From contig NC_135242.1 of assembly GCF_947623445.1 (NCBI RefSeq), forward strand, positions 15,562,001 to 15,626,000: 64,000 bases of DNA. The letters run 5' to 3'. The notes beneath the pieces were generated by a model. It had not been told where the DNA came from. It saw only the letters and a program-made list of their open reading frames with translations, and ran no database searches. The position numbers and the translations under genes were made by a program. This document shows positions 11,193-23,247 of this stretch, piece by piece. This DNA is from Clavelina lepadiformis. Its lineage: Eukaryota > Chordata > Ascidiacea > Aplousobranchia > Clavelinidae. Within the stretch, counting starts at the first letter, position 1; every line of letters starts with the position of its first letter.

Positions 11193-13139
11193 TTCTCAAA
11201 GTGTAGCACCGACACTGGGTATATTTAATACCAGTCAAAATGTCTGACACTGTGTACCAGTTCCGGCTTGTAATTAAGTAAACCTTTTCTATATAATTTG
11301 TATTAAAGTTAACTAGCACCTACAAAGAAGACAAATGAATTGTATTGCGATTTGTGTTTACTAGATGTTATAACAAACCTTTTTTTTCAATTTTGCCTTA
11401 ATACAATTTCCTACCGTACCTTTATCCTAACATATCACAAGCTGCGATACACACGATACTAAATTAATAATGTAAAGAAGTAGCTGGCTGAAAGTCTGTA
11501 AAAGGTTTTTAGTTATGATTGCGTTTTGCGCACGAGACAAAATTTCGCTCGAGGCATTACAGAAGATCTGTGTGCAAAACTAGTTTAACCGAGCTATAAC
11601 TGCCAATGCACTCAATAACAACTTACCAAGTATTCCTCTCACAAAGCGTTTTAACACGTATTTCAGTCAGGAAGCGTCTCACTGCCTAGTGCTTTAGCGG
11701 AAAATGCTTTTTCGCTCTGCTTGCTGGATGCTACTGCTATTTCTACCAATATACTCTATCTAATATTTTACTTTTTTTCATCATTTGACGTAATACTTAT
11801 ACTTCATGCTACCCTTTTTCTTTTTTCGTTTTGTTTTTCAGCAATTATATGTATAGCAACTATACATGGTATAGTGATTTGCTGTAATTTCTGTTCGAAA
11901 AACTTTGCGTTTGTCCGACCAATCCCATTCATATGTTAAGTCATGCAATTGTAATCAAATTCACTGCTGAGCTATACGTATTGTTTCTTGCGACATCGTG
12001 CACGTGACAAAAACTATAATACGTCACAACTAAATCTATAGCATTGCAATCTGCGCTGCAACGTTTTAGAATTACAATAGCCAACGAGAGAAAGTTTTGT
12101 TGCAATTTGCGCACACTGCTCAAGTAATACACCTGTTGCTTTTGTTTTCTTTTTTGAGCACCATCGTCGGGATCATGATTGAAAAAGCTTTTCTATTTTT
12201 GACGTTTGTCGTCTTTTAAGTCTAAAAGCATGCAGTCCACGATCAAATAACCTGTATTGAAAACAAATATTGTTAAATTGGGTAATTACTTTGAAACATT
12301 TTCAAAAAGCGAAAATTAATTATTTATTGCTTGATTGTTTTAAACTCTGTTGCTTTGTTCACGACGGTTATGGCAAGTACATCCCAATAAAATATTAATG
12401 AAAAAAAGTTGAAATACGCTTTTGTTCGATGTTCTGAACATATTTTGTCATCATTTTCTGTGCAACTGTGTATTGAGAAAAAATTATAATATCCTAAATA
12501 CGTATAATTCAACACATAAAAGTATGTTTAAAAGATGTAGTACAATATTACGTGCGTTCTTCGTGAAATCAGATATTTGCAATTTATGATCCTGCAGTTA
12601 AAATTAAATTTAAAATCTGGTCTGAAAGTGAGAAAATGGCGAAAAGCAAAACTTATATGCACATTATAGTGACTCCCTGACCCAACACCACACTTGTTAA
12701 TACTGAAAAGATTGAGTTTGTTCCATTATTTATATAGTTTGACTTCATTTACTCAAACATTGGCAAAATAAAGCAAGGAATGTGTTTAGGCAGCCCATGT
12801 GCTGAACGCGTTGTGAACCGCCACAGAAACATCTTTCGCCAATGTAAAAGTATGCAATGGCTCTTTGCTCTCAATACACTGTATACTCCTTTACAGATCG
12901 GAAACCGGTAGCCATTAAATGAATCTCTGGTCAGAAGGATTTATTTTTTCGATAGCAGCACCAAATAATCGAAAGTACTTTACATGGGCGCAGTGCATCG
13001 CCAACATGGAGCTCTGTGCCATTTCACATCACAGCTCCTTGTATTCTTGCTAATTACCTGCCAACGCATTTACTGACTCGATTATCGACTTCGCTTCGTC
13101 TCAACTCACTCAACCCGGGCTCAGCTACAATTTAGCTGT
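11193..13139. other. Intergenic, no gene seen
   Basis: Upstream of the minus-strand EF-hand gene, so its promoter should lie just above 11192. No coding exon, RNA gene or clear repeat was recognised here. Confidence 0.45.
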
Positions 13140-13350
13140 ACATACGCAGGTTGGAAAGTCCCCGTTGCGACCCGAATCCGATGGATGGATACAGTACTCA
13201 AAGATCTGAAGGAAATAGATCTGTCCGTTAATGAGGTTGAAAGTGTATAGCACGAGGACGCGTTAAATGGAGGACTGTCGCGTTTTGATTGGCTCTACGG
13301 ATGGTGACTAACAGGCCACCGTACAAGAGAACTGATGATGATGACGATGA
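13140..13350 (+). pseudogene. Relic of the C-terminal end of a LINE-type reverse transcriptase ORF
   Basis: One forward frame reads RWMDTVLKDLKEIDLSV, a stop, then HEDALNGGLSRFDWL, a stop, then HRTRELMMM. This matches the W-D-x-V-x-K-D-L pattern and the following Asp-Arg-rich stretch common at the end of non-LTR retrotransposon polyproteins. Two in-frame stops make it dead. Confidence 0.5.
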
Positions 13351-13639
13351 ATATCATGGGTCTACTTGTAGTTTTTCAAGTTTTCCCAGAAATTGGGTTC
13401 TGTCAAAAGTTCAGTCTCTGTTCAGTCTTCCAACGAGAACTTTTCTTAAGGTAACTGCAAACAATTTCTTGCTTGGTTTCGAAACCGGTTTCCTCTTCAT
13501 TCATGTAGATTTCTCCTTTCTTGAAGCGCATTTTATTGACACACTATAAACCGATGAAGCTTTTATGAGCATCCCGTCTTACATGAGCAATGGAAACGTA
13601 TAGCCAGGGGGATCGGATTAATTAGAAAATTGAAAAATA

Positions 13640-13955
13640 ATTTTTTCTTTGTAAATTATACCGTACCTGACAAAGTTAACCACGATTAGTAAAGGCGTTT
13701 TCGGTTTCCAATAAGCATAGCTGTTCGAAATGGGATCAGGCAGAGTCAATAAGATCATCCCTGGTTGATTTGATTTAACCCTGATAAAGTAATATTCAAT
13801 TCTACGGCGATTGCAAGAATCGGCGAAAAAGTCTATAAGCGCGAACAACAAACGAAGTTTTTTGGGAAATAACCATAATTACATAGCCTTGTTAATCGAT
13901 TAATTGAGATCAATTTATCCAAAACAAAGTTAAAATCATCTCCCACTATGACAAA
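13640..13955 (-). pseudogene. Relic of a LINE APE-type endonuclease domain
   Basis: The reverse strand reads GDDFNFVLDKLISINRL, then RRRIEYYFIRVKSNQPG and LPDPISNSYAYW. These parallel the GDFN, SRIDYFL and SDHS motifs of LINE endonucleases. The SDHS equivalent is altered and the frame is interrupted, so it is non-functional. It lies opposite in strand to the relic at 13140-13350, so two insertions or an inversion are implied. Confidence 0.45.
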
Positions 13956-14665
13956 TGCGCCGCTTAGTTTAGAGTTTAAACAATTCAAACAAGGTGATCT
14001 AAACACTTGGACTGTAAGAATTTAGGCCATATATACACGTTTGTAATTACAAACCATTTTGTATAAAACTATGCCTTGGAAACTTACGGCCTTGGACAAT
14101 TAGCGACGATTAGCGGTAGTAATATTGTGCACGTTTCCAACTAGGAAACAATTTTATTACATAGTTACATAACAACCTAGTTAGAATTGTTTATACCGTG
14201 CACTAAAAACTTTTACATGAAACAGTTGCATTACAGATAAATAAAGACATACTTTGTAGAATGTATATAATAAATTTGAGTACCTTTTTGCAGAAGAATT
14301 TTTTAAAATCGAAAGATGTTTTTATTTGGCAATTGAATTGAATGGAAGTATCACTTTAAAAACGCAGTAAGCACAATTCACAGGTAATCATTTGCGAACC
14401 AAGCAGGGATTCTTTAGACGTAATTGCTTGAAGCAGTGGCTGTTATCTGAAAACCAGCAAGGCTTGTAGCAAGTATGGCTGGGCACATTTGCTTGCAGCT
14501 CAAGTAGCGTGCAGTAGGTGATTGAACTCTGCAGGCGTTATTATATGTAGTTAGTTATATTTATTTGGATGAATTTGAATGTTACATAATGTGAAGCAAA
14601 ATTTTTTAATTTTGTTTTTTGAGTCACAGGCTAATAACTTGAAATTAGTCGTTGATGGATAATTT
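13956..14665. other. Intergenic, presumed promoter region of the AP-2 gene
   Basis: AT-rich; no coding exon seen. It directly precedes the AP-2 start codon at 14666. Confidence 0.4.
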
Positions 14666-17537
14666 ATGGATAATAATAACAACCATTGTTATGGAGCAGA
14701 TAATCCAACTCAGCCTGCAGACCAAGGACCTATATCGTCTTGCGAAAATTTGCTAATTCCCAACAGAAAATCTCATGACAATGTTGCACTTTTTTCTACG
14801 TGTAATCAAGAAAAAGAATTAGCCTCAAACACTGATGAGATTTCTGCTTCAAACGACTCGTTACCTGATAACATATTATCTACTGCATCTTCGTCAAATG
14901 TTGCCGAATCAGGTTATACAAAAATATTTTATTTCAGCGTAAAACTATAGCTTTTTGATGAAGAAAAAATAGTGTTGTGGAGTTGGGTTAGGATCTATTT
15001 ACACGTTAATAAGCGTGTTATGGGTGTAACTTTTCTACTCGGAAAGTATATTAAACAATGAAAGTGTTTTTATCAAAGAAAATATGCTAAAAACGTTACC
15101 TTTGATGCCGGTGCTAAGCAGTGGAACTTCATTTCCTACCAATTCTTCTACTAGCAATTTCACATCAGTTGGTTGCAAAAACACAGTTGGCGAAACCGAT
15201 CAGTTTGAGGTAAATTTAAATGCAAACATTCACCGTAATTACTAGATAATGTTTGTTGTTCGCACACTATATGCAAGGATAAAGTAAAAAACATATTAAA
15301 AATATGAATATATTTAGAAAAATAATTTTCCGTTTTATAAATACAGCATTTGGCTAAAAAGAGATGCAGAGAAGATGATGCAGATACAGTTTTGTCAGCT
15401 TCATTTCGATCTCCAAAAAAAACAAAGTGGGAAGAATCTACAAATTGCAATCAAGGAAACGATCACAATGCTTTACACTCCTTTCCAAGGAATAAAAAAA
15501 CTAATTGCTTAGTAAATACAACTTTAAAACAAAAAGAATTTGACGGATTACATCAAGAATGTCAGTTACTTGCGCCAACAAGTACATGGCAGCCAACAAA
15601 TCAAAACGATGTTTTTCCGCAAGAATTATCATGGAATTCCGAAAACAAAATGTGGGCTTGCAACAGGTAAACTATTTCACATAAAATCCTCATGGTAGGA
15701 ATAGATCATCGCAATTGGATCTGTTGATTTATGTATAGAAGCCAATTTCGCTGGCCTTATGAAGGTCTTAACAACTACTACTTGAATCAAACGTTGCTGA
15801 TGCCAGCACATCTGCATCAAAACGCTACAGATTCCATTCAACGGTGGGAACCTGACGAAAAAGTGGAAAACTCCCATAAATGTCACAAAGACCACATTGC
15901 TTCCAGTAAAAATGCAACGGCCGATGGAAAAAACACAGATTTTATGAATGGACCTTTCACCAACAATGATAAGTTTGCCTCAACACGTTCTCTTCCTTCC
16001 TCATCAATGCCGGTCCTGCACAACGCTAACAAAAGTGATTTTGCAAGTCAGCATCACGAAGCATTTTGCATGAGATCTGATTTCTGCATGAAATGTGAAA
16101 CATGTCATAAAATGGTGTGTGAAGAATCGCATCCTGCAGAGAGCTCAAACAGTCTTCAATTTGAACACCCACCACTTGCTTATTCCGAATACGGAAAAGC
16201 AACGTCGCTTCGTTCAAGGCAACAAACTCTTTCATATTTTCCAGGTAATGCATTATTCTACGTTTTAAATGTTATATATAGTTATGATATTCAGGTATGT
16301 CTAGAAAAGAATATCTTCCCTGCATTCAAGTAAATACGTGTTTTAGTTGGAAATGACCATAACGCAAGACCCTGTGCTACTCGAGAAACAGATACCTACG
16401 ACAACATAGTTAAAGGACTGCCACGCAATATTTCACCTAATGACGTATTTTGCCTTGTTCCTGGGAGGCTTGGGTAATACACATTTACTTCATTTTAGTT
16501 TCCCTTATTGTTATTTTTGATAGGATTTATAGCAAAATACGCTTATCTACTTCTATTTGTTGCAGAATGCCAAATCAAGGTAAAAAACATAAGGTTTTGG
16601 TGGGAGAGATTGTACGACGAGTTCTTACCCCAGAGAGTCTAAATATATCTTTGCTGGGGCCAATACTTCGCAAAGCGAAATCAAAAAATGGAAGTCAATA
16701 CCTTAGACAGAAACTACATCAGATTGGAGTTGAGCTTCCACAGGGTCGCCGCAAAACGGCGCAGTGTACTTTGTTTACTTCTTTGACGGAAAGTACGTTC
16801 TTTTTATGCTGATAACCTAGTCATAACTAGTCGTGCGAGAGAGGTAACAGCTTGTGAATTACGCGGATAAACACTTTATCCCATAACAGTTATTTTCTTC
16901 TGTTTTATTTTATACAATACTGTAAACTTTTTCAGGACTTATTTAATTGATTTCATTTTTCTTAGGCGAATCGTTTCAATTGGCTGGAGACTTTACTAAA
17001 TTATGCGAAGAAACGTTTCCTTCACATTCATTAGCACGTTACGTTGCACGGCGTGGAGCGACACAACCAAATAAATGGTCCTTTCACACAATACAGAATA
17101 CCATGTAAGTATAAACTGAAGCGGTAATTTGGTCTACTACAAAAACAAACTATTTGTATTTGTATTGGTATGTACGTAACTTATTGCCTGTGAATTAAAG
17201 AAAATGTTTTTAAAACATTTTATTAAACAAATGCCAATTTAAAATAATCAACCGTTTTACTTTTCACAAAAACAAATATGTTCCAAACATTTTCTTAATA
17301 CCAAGTTTGTATTTAAGCAGAAATATGGTCAGGGAATTCACTGAACTGCTTGATCCAAATGTGTTTGAGTGTGAACAAGGTGGAAAGAGCGTCCTGAACT
17401 CGATCTCGACCAAACAACAAATGTACAATTTTGAAACTCTGACACACGGATTTGGGCTTAAAGCTATATCGAGCTCCTTGGCTACATTTCATAATTTTCT
17501 CACCGTCTTAGCTGCGGTAATTAACACGGATGTTTAA
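14666..17537 (+). CDS. TFAP2: AP-2 family transcription factor, 8 exons
   Basis: Exons 14666-14912, 15079-15209, 15347-15666, 15739-16244, 16347-16473, 16566-16792, 16966-17104 and 17321-17537 join to 637 residues with consistent phases. Exons 5-8 carry the basic and helix-span-helix DNA-binding/dimerisation domain: [63 protein letters not shown], then [13 protein letters not shown] and [10 protein letters not shown]. These align with the conserved vertebrate AP-2 stretch from the basic region to the dimerisation helices. The first four exons are Asn/Ser-rich and unlike vertebrate N-termini; I see no clear PY transactivation motif. AP-2 proteins act as nuclear dimers on GC-rich sites, for example in ectoderm. 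The core is clearly diverged, so this may be a fast-evolving paralogue. The exon 2 acceptor is the least certain. Confidence 0.85.
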
Positions 17538-17557
17538 AGTCTTGATGCAACTGGTTG

Positions 17558-17811
17558 TTACAGTCCATTTTTGTCGACTTTTATTGCAGTTTTGTCTTTC
17601 GACTTTTGTGATTTACGTTGCTTGTCGCTTTGTTCCAACTTCTTTTTTGAAATGCTACTTTTCCTACTTGTGTTTGAGCTCCGACGAAGATTTTTCTTCC
17701 CTTCAAGTAATCCCGGTTTTGGATAGTGATAAGATTTCACAAAACTTCTAGGCTTTCCTGAAGAGACGGTGGTGTCGGACAAGCTTACGGTTGACACAGT
17801 TCTTGTACCAT
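17558..17811 (-). CDS. Candidate 3'-terminal exon encoding a basic tail, possibly an alternative end of the ankyrin gene
   Basis: The reverse strand has an acceptor at 17812, then 83 codons and TAA. The peptide is Lys/Ser-rich (KPRSFVKSYHYPKPG, LRRSSNTSRKSSISKKK, KSQKSKDK). It starts in phase 1. The upstream ankyrin exon 18264-18099 contains a possible phase-1 donor (ATTGAAG/gtgcag), so the two could be joined by alternative splicing. It might instead belong to an unseen gene. It ends 20 bases past the AP-2 stop on the other strand. Confidence 0.4.
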
Positions 17812-18098
17812 CTTATATATGTAAAATGTCAAAAAATGTAATAGTTTTCAATTTGATATGAACGTAGGCCTACTGAAATATTTTTGTTCAAACAAAAGAT
17901 GTAATTTTTTGCTTCTGAGATACACTTCTCACGAAATCCAAACTATCCTTTTATACGATAAAAGTAATACAGTAATAGACCAACAGTATATCTTGAAATA
18001 TATATGAGCAATTATTTGGATACGGTATATTCAGACCAGTTTTTTACGGTCAAAATTGTTCTATTTAAAGAAATGTAGGAATTTGTTTGCATAACAGA

Positions 18099-19856
18099 TT
18101 AGACTTTGATAGAAAATCCTGCACCTTCAATTTCTTCAGGTGTTACAAAAACATCGGGTTGGACCCCATTTCTGTAACACCATTCCAAGTCTTCGTCGTC
18201 ATGCTGGTCCACTTCGCTACTTAATTCCGCATTTCTTCGCCAGTTTCGATATTCAGTTTCTGCTCTAATAAATAGTGTCCATGATTTCTTCGCCGGTATT
18301 GAGTGCTATTACAGTATATTTATTATTTCTGAAATTTTTGATGGATTAAACAAACTCTCAATGCATAAGTGTTTAGAATTTAGACAGTGAAATCGGTTCG
18401 AATTTTTACACATTACCAGCCTACAACTAGCGACAAAATTGTTGATGAAAGGAAATATTTTCGTTTACTTACTACTTACATTTTTAAAAATTCAACTGTT
18501 TCCTTGTGTCCGTATATCTCAGCAATACGACAAGGAGTGTCACCAAACAAATCTTTTCTGTTCATTGGAGCATTGTATTGATGTAGCATTCTAGATCAGT
18601 AGAAGGCATATGGATAAACCTAATCTTAGATGACTACACATATGCCCTACTTCCTTGTACATGACAGCCAATTTCGTTCATTGCTGCACAGTAATAAGAA
18701 AAGTTTTACCTTAAAACATGAGTTCTACCCGACTCGGCAGCATAGTGTGCTGGTGTCCATCCGCATTCTGTCCTCACTCCAGGGTGAGCTCCTCTGTCTA
18801 ACAGGCTTTGCAACATGTCGCTTTTTCCTATTAGCAATTGTAGAAACTTATTGCTGGAGACGGTTTTTAAATAGAACCTTTGAACTGTTAGTTTGTAAAA
18901 TAATGTTAGTCACGATGGTCAACAGTTTTTTCTTAAAGTGTTTTCAAACAGGGTGAAAATTATCCTGGTGAATTAAAGCAGGTAGGCCACTGTAGCAAAG
19001 TAAAATACGAACAAGTGATAAATGCAAAACAAATGTAGGAAACTGTGTTGTTGCAATCTTTACCTTATTACAGTTTTAAGTTTAGATGTCAAAAACTGTT
19101 TTTCAAAAAAGCAACTGCATTTTATAGTGAAAGGCTAGAACTAGACAGACAGTTTCAAAAAGCAAACCTATTTTTTACCGTAACAAAACAAACTCAATTA
19201 TATTTTTACAAAGATCAGATATGACGTCATGCCTTCACTTCGTGAGCTTTATTCTGCAAAGTAATGGAACAAACGCGTCACAAAAGAGTAACCTTCTGAC
19301 GTAAAACCTTCAGAGACCTATAATTGTTACGTGGCCAGTTACCCGAAACAACGTAGTTTCCTATTTTAACGAGTAAGTGTACGTTTACCTGTAACGTATA
19401 TGTCATAAGTTAACTACTCACAAGACTGTCTATACTAGAACTCAGCAACTCCCATGCATGTTTTCATTGGCTAAACTTCTGGGTCAAGTTCAGTACGCAA
19501 ACGCATGCCAAATCAAAAGTCTTCTTTTAAGAGATTATTACGTAATAAACCTCATTATGCTAAAAGCTGGCCGGTAGGCGAGGTATGCATTGTGGAAATC
19601 GATATTATGGGTTGCGCATAATAACGGACTGTTAAACAGTTATGATGTCCAGTCTAGTTGTTAATCTTGTAATGGAAATGGATGTTTTCAGCTTACCTTT
19701 GATGCAACACCAATGCAAGGGAGCCCGTCCACCCCAATCTGGGTCTTTGTAATCCAGACGTTCAAATTTTCCGTTGATCAACATTTCTTCAAGGGAATCT
19801 GCATCGCCAACCGCACAAACTTCGTGTAATTCCGAAAGCTTTGTCTCTTGCGTCAT
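18099..19856 (-). CDS. Small ankyrin-repeat protein, 4 exons
   Basis: Exons 19856-19697, 18827-18710, 18590-18480 and 18264-18099 give 184 residues with matching phases. About three ankyrin repeats are visible: LSELHEVCAVGDADSLEEML, then GRAPLHWCCIKGKSDMLQSL, then GWTPAHYAAESGRTHVLRML and FGDTPCRIAEIYGHKETVEF. The tail is acidic then mixed (DQHDDEDLEWCYRNG, VTPEEIEGAGFSIKV). The start at 19856 is the first in-frame ATG. Ankyrin repeats bind partner proteins; the specific role is unknown. See 17558-17811 for a possible alternative C-terminus. Confidence 0.78.
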
Positions 19857-20406
19857 AGTAGCTATGTGAAAGTTTGTATTGCAGTTTTGCAAACTGATCA
19901 ATAACCTCTTTCGTAAGTGTTCATCGTTAACTTTGTAACTACTACAATGCTATCTTTCCAGAAATGACTTCTTTCAAAGACAAACCTGAGTAGGCCTATG
20001 TACTGCTGTGTGTTTCAACGTCCCGAACATAACACAGAGCTATTGCCAACTTTCAACGTCGTAATGATAGCTTTATCGCGAGGCAACAAAACCTCATAAA
20101 CCACACTCCTTTTATTTCTTTGTCAAGCACAATGGAGTATGTTTACTTTGCACTTTAAATTAAGTACGTTGTTGGGGCTAAAATAAAATAAAAATAAGAA
20201 CTAAGACAAGAACTTTATATATATGTCGTTTCGCTGTGAGATTTAATTCTAGCACTTGATTGGTTGAATGGTTGGTATGGCCATACAAAAACTATATAAC
20301 AAACGAAAGCTATTTTAGAAAACGACCCATTCTCTAAAGTTAACTTTGCTTATAGCTTTTGAACGGTTTCGGATCATATTGGGTTACAGTAAGTAAGGTA
20401 CGGTAC
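19857..20406. other. Intergenic, no gene seen
   Basis: Holds the presumed promoter of the minus-strand ankyrin gene. No other feature recognised. Confidence 0.4.
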
Positions 20407-20733
20407 TGTATACATAGGCTTACCATAATTTTGTGGCTTAAAAGCGGGACGCTTTCGACATATGACGTCACAATAACATTTTTATCGAATACAATGAAAT
20501 AAATAACAAAAAAGATCACGAATTCTTCTTCAAGAAGTACCGGTACGCTACACAGCAAAAACAATAATAAGAATATGCTAATGTTCGTGTATGGCTTCTA
20601 TGCGGTATGCCTATGCTGGCTGACTGAATGCCAAACCGGGACGTTTGGCCGACCGATCGGGACGCCGGGACAAGACGTTAAAAAGGGGGACTGTCCCGGC
20701 TAAAACGGGACGTATGGTAAGCCTATGTATACA
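20407..20733. mobile_element. MITE-like element with 21-bp perfect terminal inverted repeats
   Basis: The left end 20407-20427 (TGTATACATAGGCTTACCAT + A) is the exact reverse complement of the right end 20713-20733. Inside, both ends carry GGGAC-rich words and the centre includes CCGGGACAAGAC and a GGCCGACCGATCGG near-palindrome. It has no coding capacity. No clear target duplication was found. Confidence 0.7.
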
Positions 20734-23232
20734 CTAAATCTGTCAAACTGATGAAGTGATGATCTTTCGCTTCCGAAGCGTTGGTATTCTTGGCACAAGG
20801 CGCAAACAAAATAGACTACTTTCACTTCTATTTTGTGTTAACGTGAAACTATTGAAGGTTAAAAGTTATTCCAAACAGAGTACAACACATTGGAAATAAA
20901 CATAAGGTAAAATAAGATAACAAACTGGAAATTTCATACATGTCACATTTAAAGTCAACACAAAAGGCAAATAATTTTGTAAGTAACAACGGAAAAAAGT
21001 TTTTTAACATTGAATTAGCCCAATGCAAGAGTTTTTTTTATAGCTTTCAAGAATGAGACTTACAGTTTCCTAAAAAAGGGGTTCTTAAAAAAATGACTAT
21101 TGTTTTACACAAAACGTGTTAATTGCCAACAGCACAAGTTTGATGTAAGTTGAGATTGTTGGCGGGACAGAGTAATTTTTTTAATTGTCCATACTGTAAT
21201 ACGAAAGCAATAGCACAGTGCAAATTATATTGTATTATTACACCTGTATTCGTTACCCTTGATTAAGCGAACTAAAGCTTGCAAAAGCTTGTGTTGATAA
21301 CTGAAAGTTAACCTTTAAGGTGCTACCAAGCTTTGCTAATTACTTTTATTGTAAATATTTAGGTTAACACGGTTTTGCAATAATGACCTTTAAAGTAAAT
21401 TGTCAAAGTAATAGCCACTTTTTAAACTGAAGTGAAAGTGCGGAAAATTTTCCCATTAATGATAAATGACAATACATTCATTTTAGAATACGTTTGTTTT
21501 CAAAGCCATTGCGTAAACATAAAGAAATATTCCGTTAAATCTGTCAGCAACAATAGTTTCATTGTTGGTTTTGCATTCAAGATAAGAACGTTTTGTGAAA
21601 AGTTAACACTTTTACTAGCAACAGGGGCAAAGGACGTTTTAACATTTAAAACATATCGGCTTTTAATTGTTTTGTTTTAGGAGATTTGATTCTTGTAAGG
21701 TTATGTTGTGTACTGATTCAAGATTCTTTAGGGTTGTGTTTTGAGATGTTTCTAGGCACGTAACAGAATAGGGAAATAATTGCAGAACGTTGGCTTCTAT
21801 AAGGTAAGCCTAAGGTTTGTTTGGATCCTTATTTATGACGTGTTAGTACCGAAAAAAAAATATGCAAAAAATAGCAATTCTGTAATTCTCAGAGCGAATG
21901 TTCCCTAATTAGCTGTGTGATGGTAACCAGTTATCCAGTAATTGATTTTGCAAAGTATCCAGTAAACGGCTGCCTGGCAAGCTGCCAGAACAAGATACCG
22001 GGCTATGGATCTGCAATACATAATTTGTTGCTGTAAAATTGCTACAAGAGCTAAAACGTTTTCATTTAAGTCTTTACTACCAAAATTGAAAGCCTCAGGC
22101 TACAAACGATAAGTTGTATTCTCAGTAAACTTGTCCGATAATTTCGAGGATCGCGCTTCTTATTGTTGTACGGGTCTGTGACATACTTATATAAGGCTGA
22201 CTGAGGTTTCCGCGTAATTACACTGAAAATTCAAATTTCACTTTCAATGAATATAAGTGTAATTGAATTAAACAGTCGGGTACTGAAATTAGGACATAAA
22301 TGTCAATTGCGAAAAAAAACAATTCTGTAGGCTTCAGGCTACATTGTTTTAGACTACAGGTATAGGCAATATTAAAAATAATCTCTAAAACGCAAAAAAT
22401 TCGCAATAGCTGACGGTGAAGTGCAATCTTTGTCATACTACGGTATCTGCTTTTGCACATACATAACCAAACAAAGACTGCAGATTTCACTATTGTCTAC
22501 TCTAAGTGAGAATTATTATCAGCTTAAGTATCATTGAGTTTGTGCAGCTAGGAAGTTTAGGCTGAATTGAGTTAGTTGTCGTGCTAGTTGTCACCAGCAA
22601 GTCGATACCATTACTTTTATCATGGACGTTTTAACCTTTTTATAGGCTGAATAACTTCCTGGTTTAGTATCACAATCTTTCTTCTCCGTCGGAGGACATA
22701 TTTCATACGTCTTAAACTAGGCGGTGATTTGTATTAGTTGTTTCAATATTTTATAGGGTATTGTTTATAACTGTTAACCAGTATCACTGAACAGGAGCAA
22801 GCGTCGTTCATGTCTTGCCTAAGGACATTAGCAGAACAGTGTATCAAACCTTGGCCGCATAACTACGAGGCAGGTGTTCTAACGCTAACTGCTAACGTCA
22901 CCAACCCGACGTATTTTCCTGTAGATTACTGAATAACATCATTAAAGACTGTTTGTTCGTTCGCCTAAACAACGCGGTGATTACGAAAACTAAAATGAAT
23001 GAAGATAACATTGTGGCAAATTTGCCCAAACAAACGAGTTACGAGCATGATTTCAGTTCCGTCCTGCACAAGTAACCTACAAGATTATACGTATCTAATT
23101 GGAAGAGAAAGCTATAAATTTAAATTTAGTTCAAGTTATTTTTACAACCTCTTGTAATAACGTTTTAGGTGATTTATTTAAAGTTTACTTCAATATGCCA
23201 TAGGTTGGTTGCTCGATTGCTTAGATGCATCA
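20734..23232. other. Intergenic with one tRNA-like SINE fragment
   Basis: Apart from the SINE-like piece near 22795-22905, I see only AT-rich sequence. The last part is the presumed promoter of the CUB gene. Confidence 0.4.
22795..22905 (-). repeat. tRNA-derived SINE-like fragment
   Basis: On the reverse strand, GTTAGCGTTAGAACACCTGC resembles a tRNA D-arm/A-box, followed by CTCGTAGTTATGCGG and a B-box-like AGGTTTGATAC. Just after it comes ATGTCCTTAGGCAAGACATG, a motif type seen downstream of the tRNA head in many animal SINEs. It is too diverged to be a working tRNA. Confidence 0.4.
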
Positions 23233-23247
23233 ATGTGTAAAATCGAT

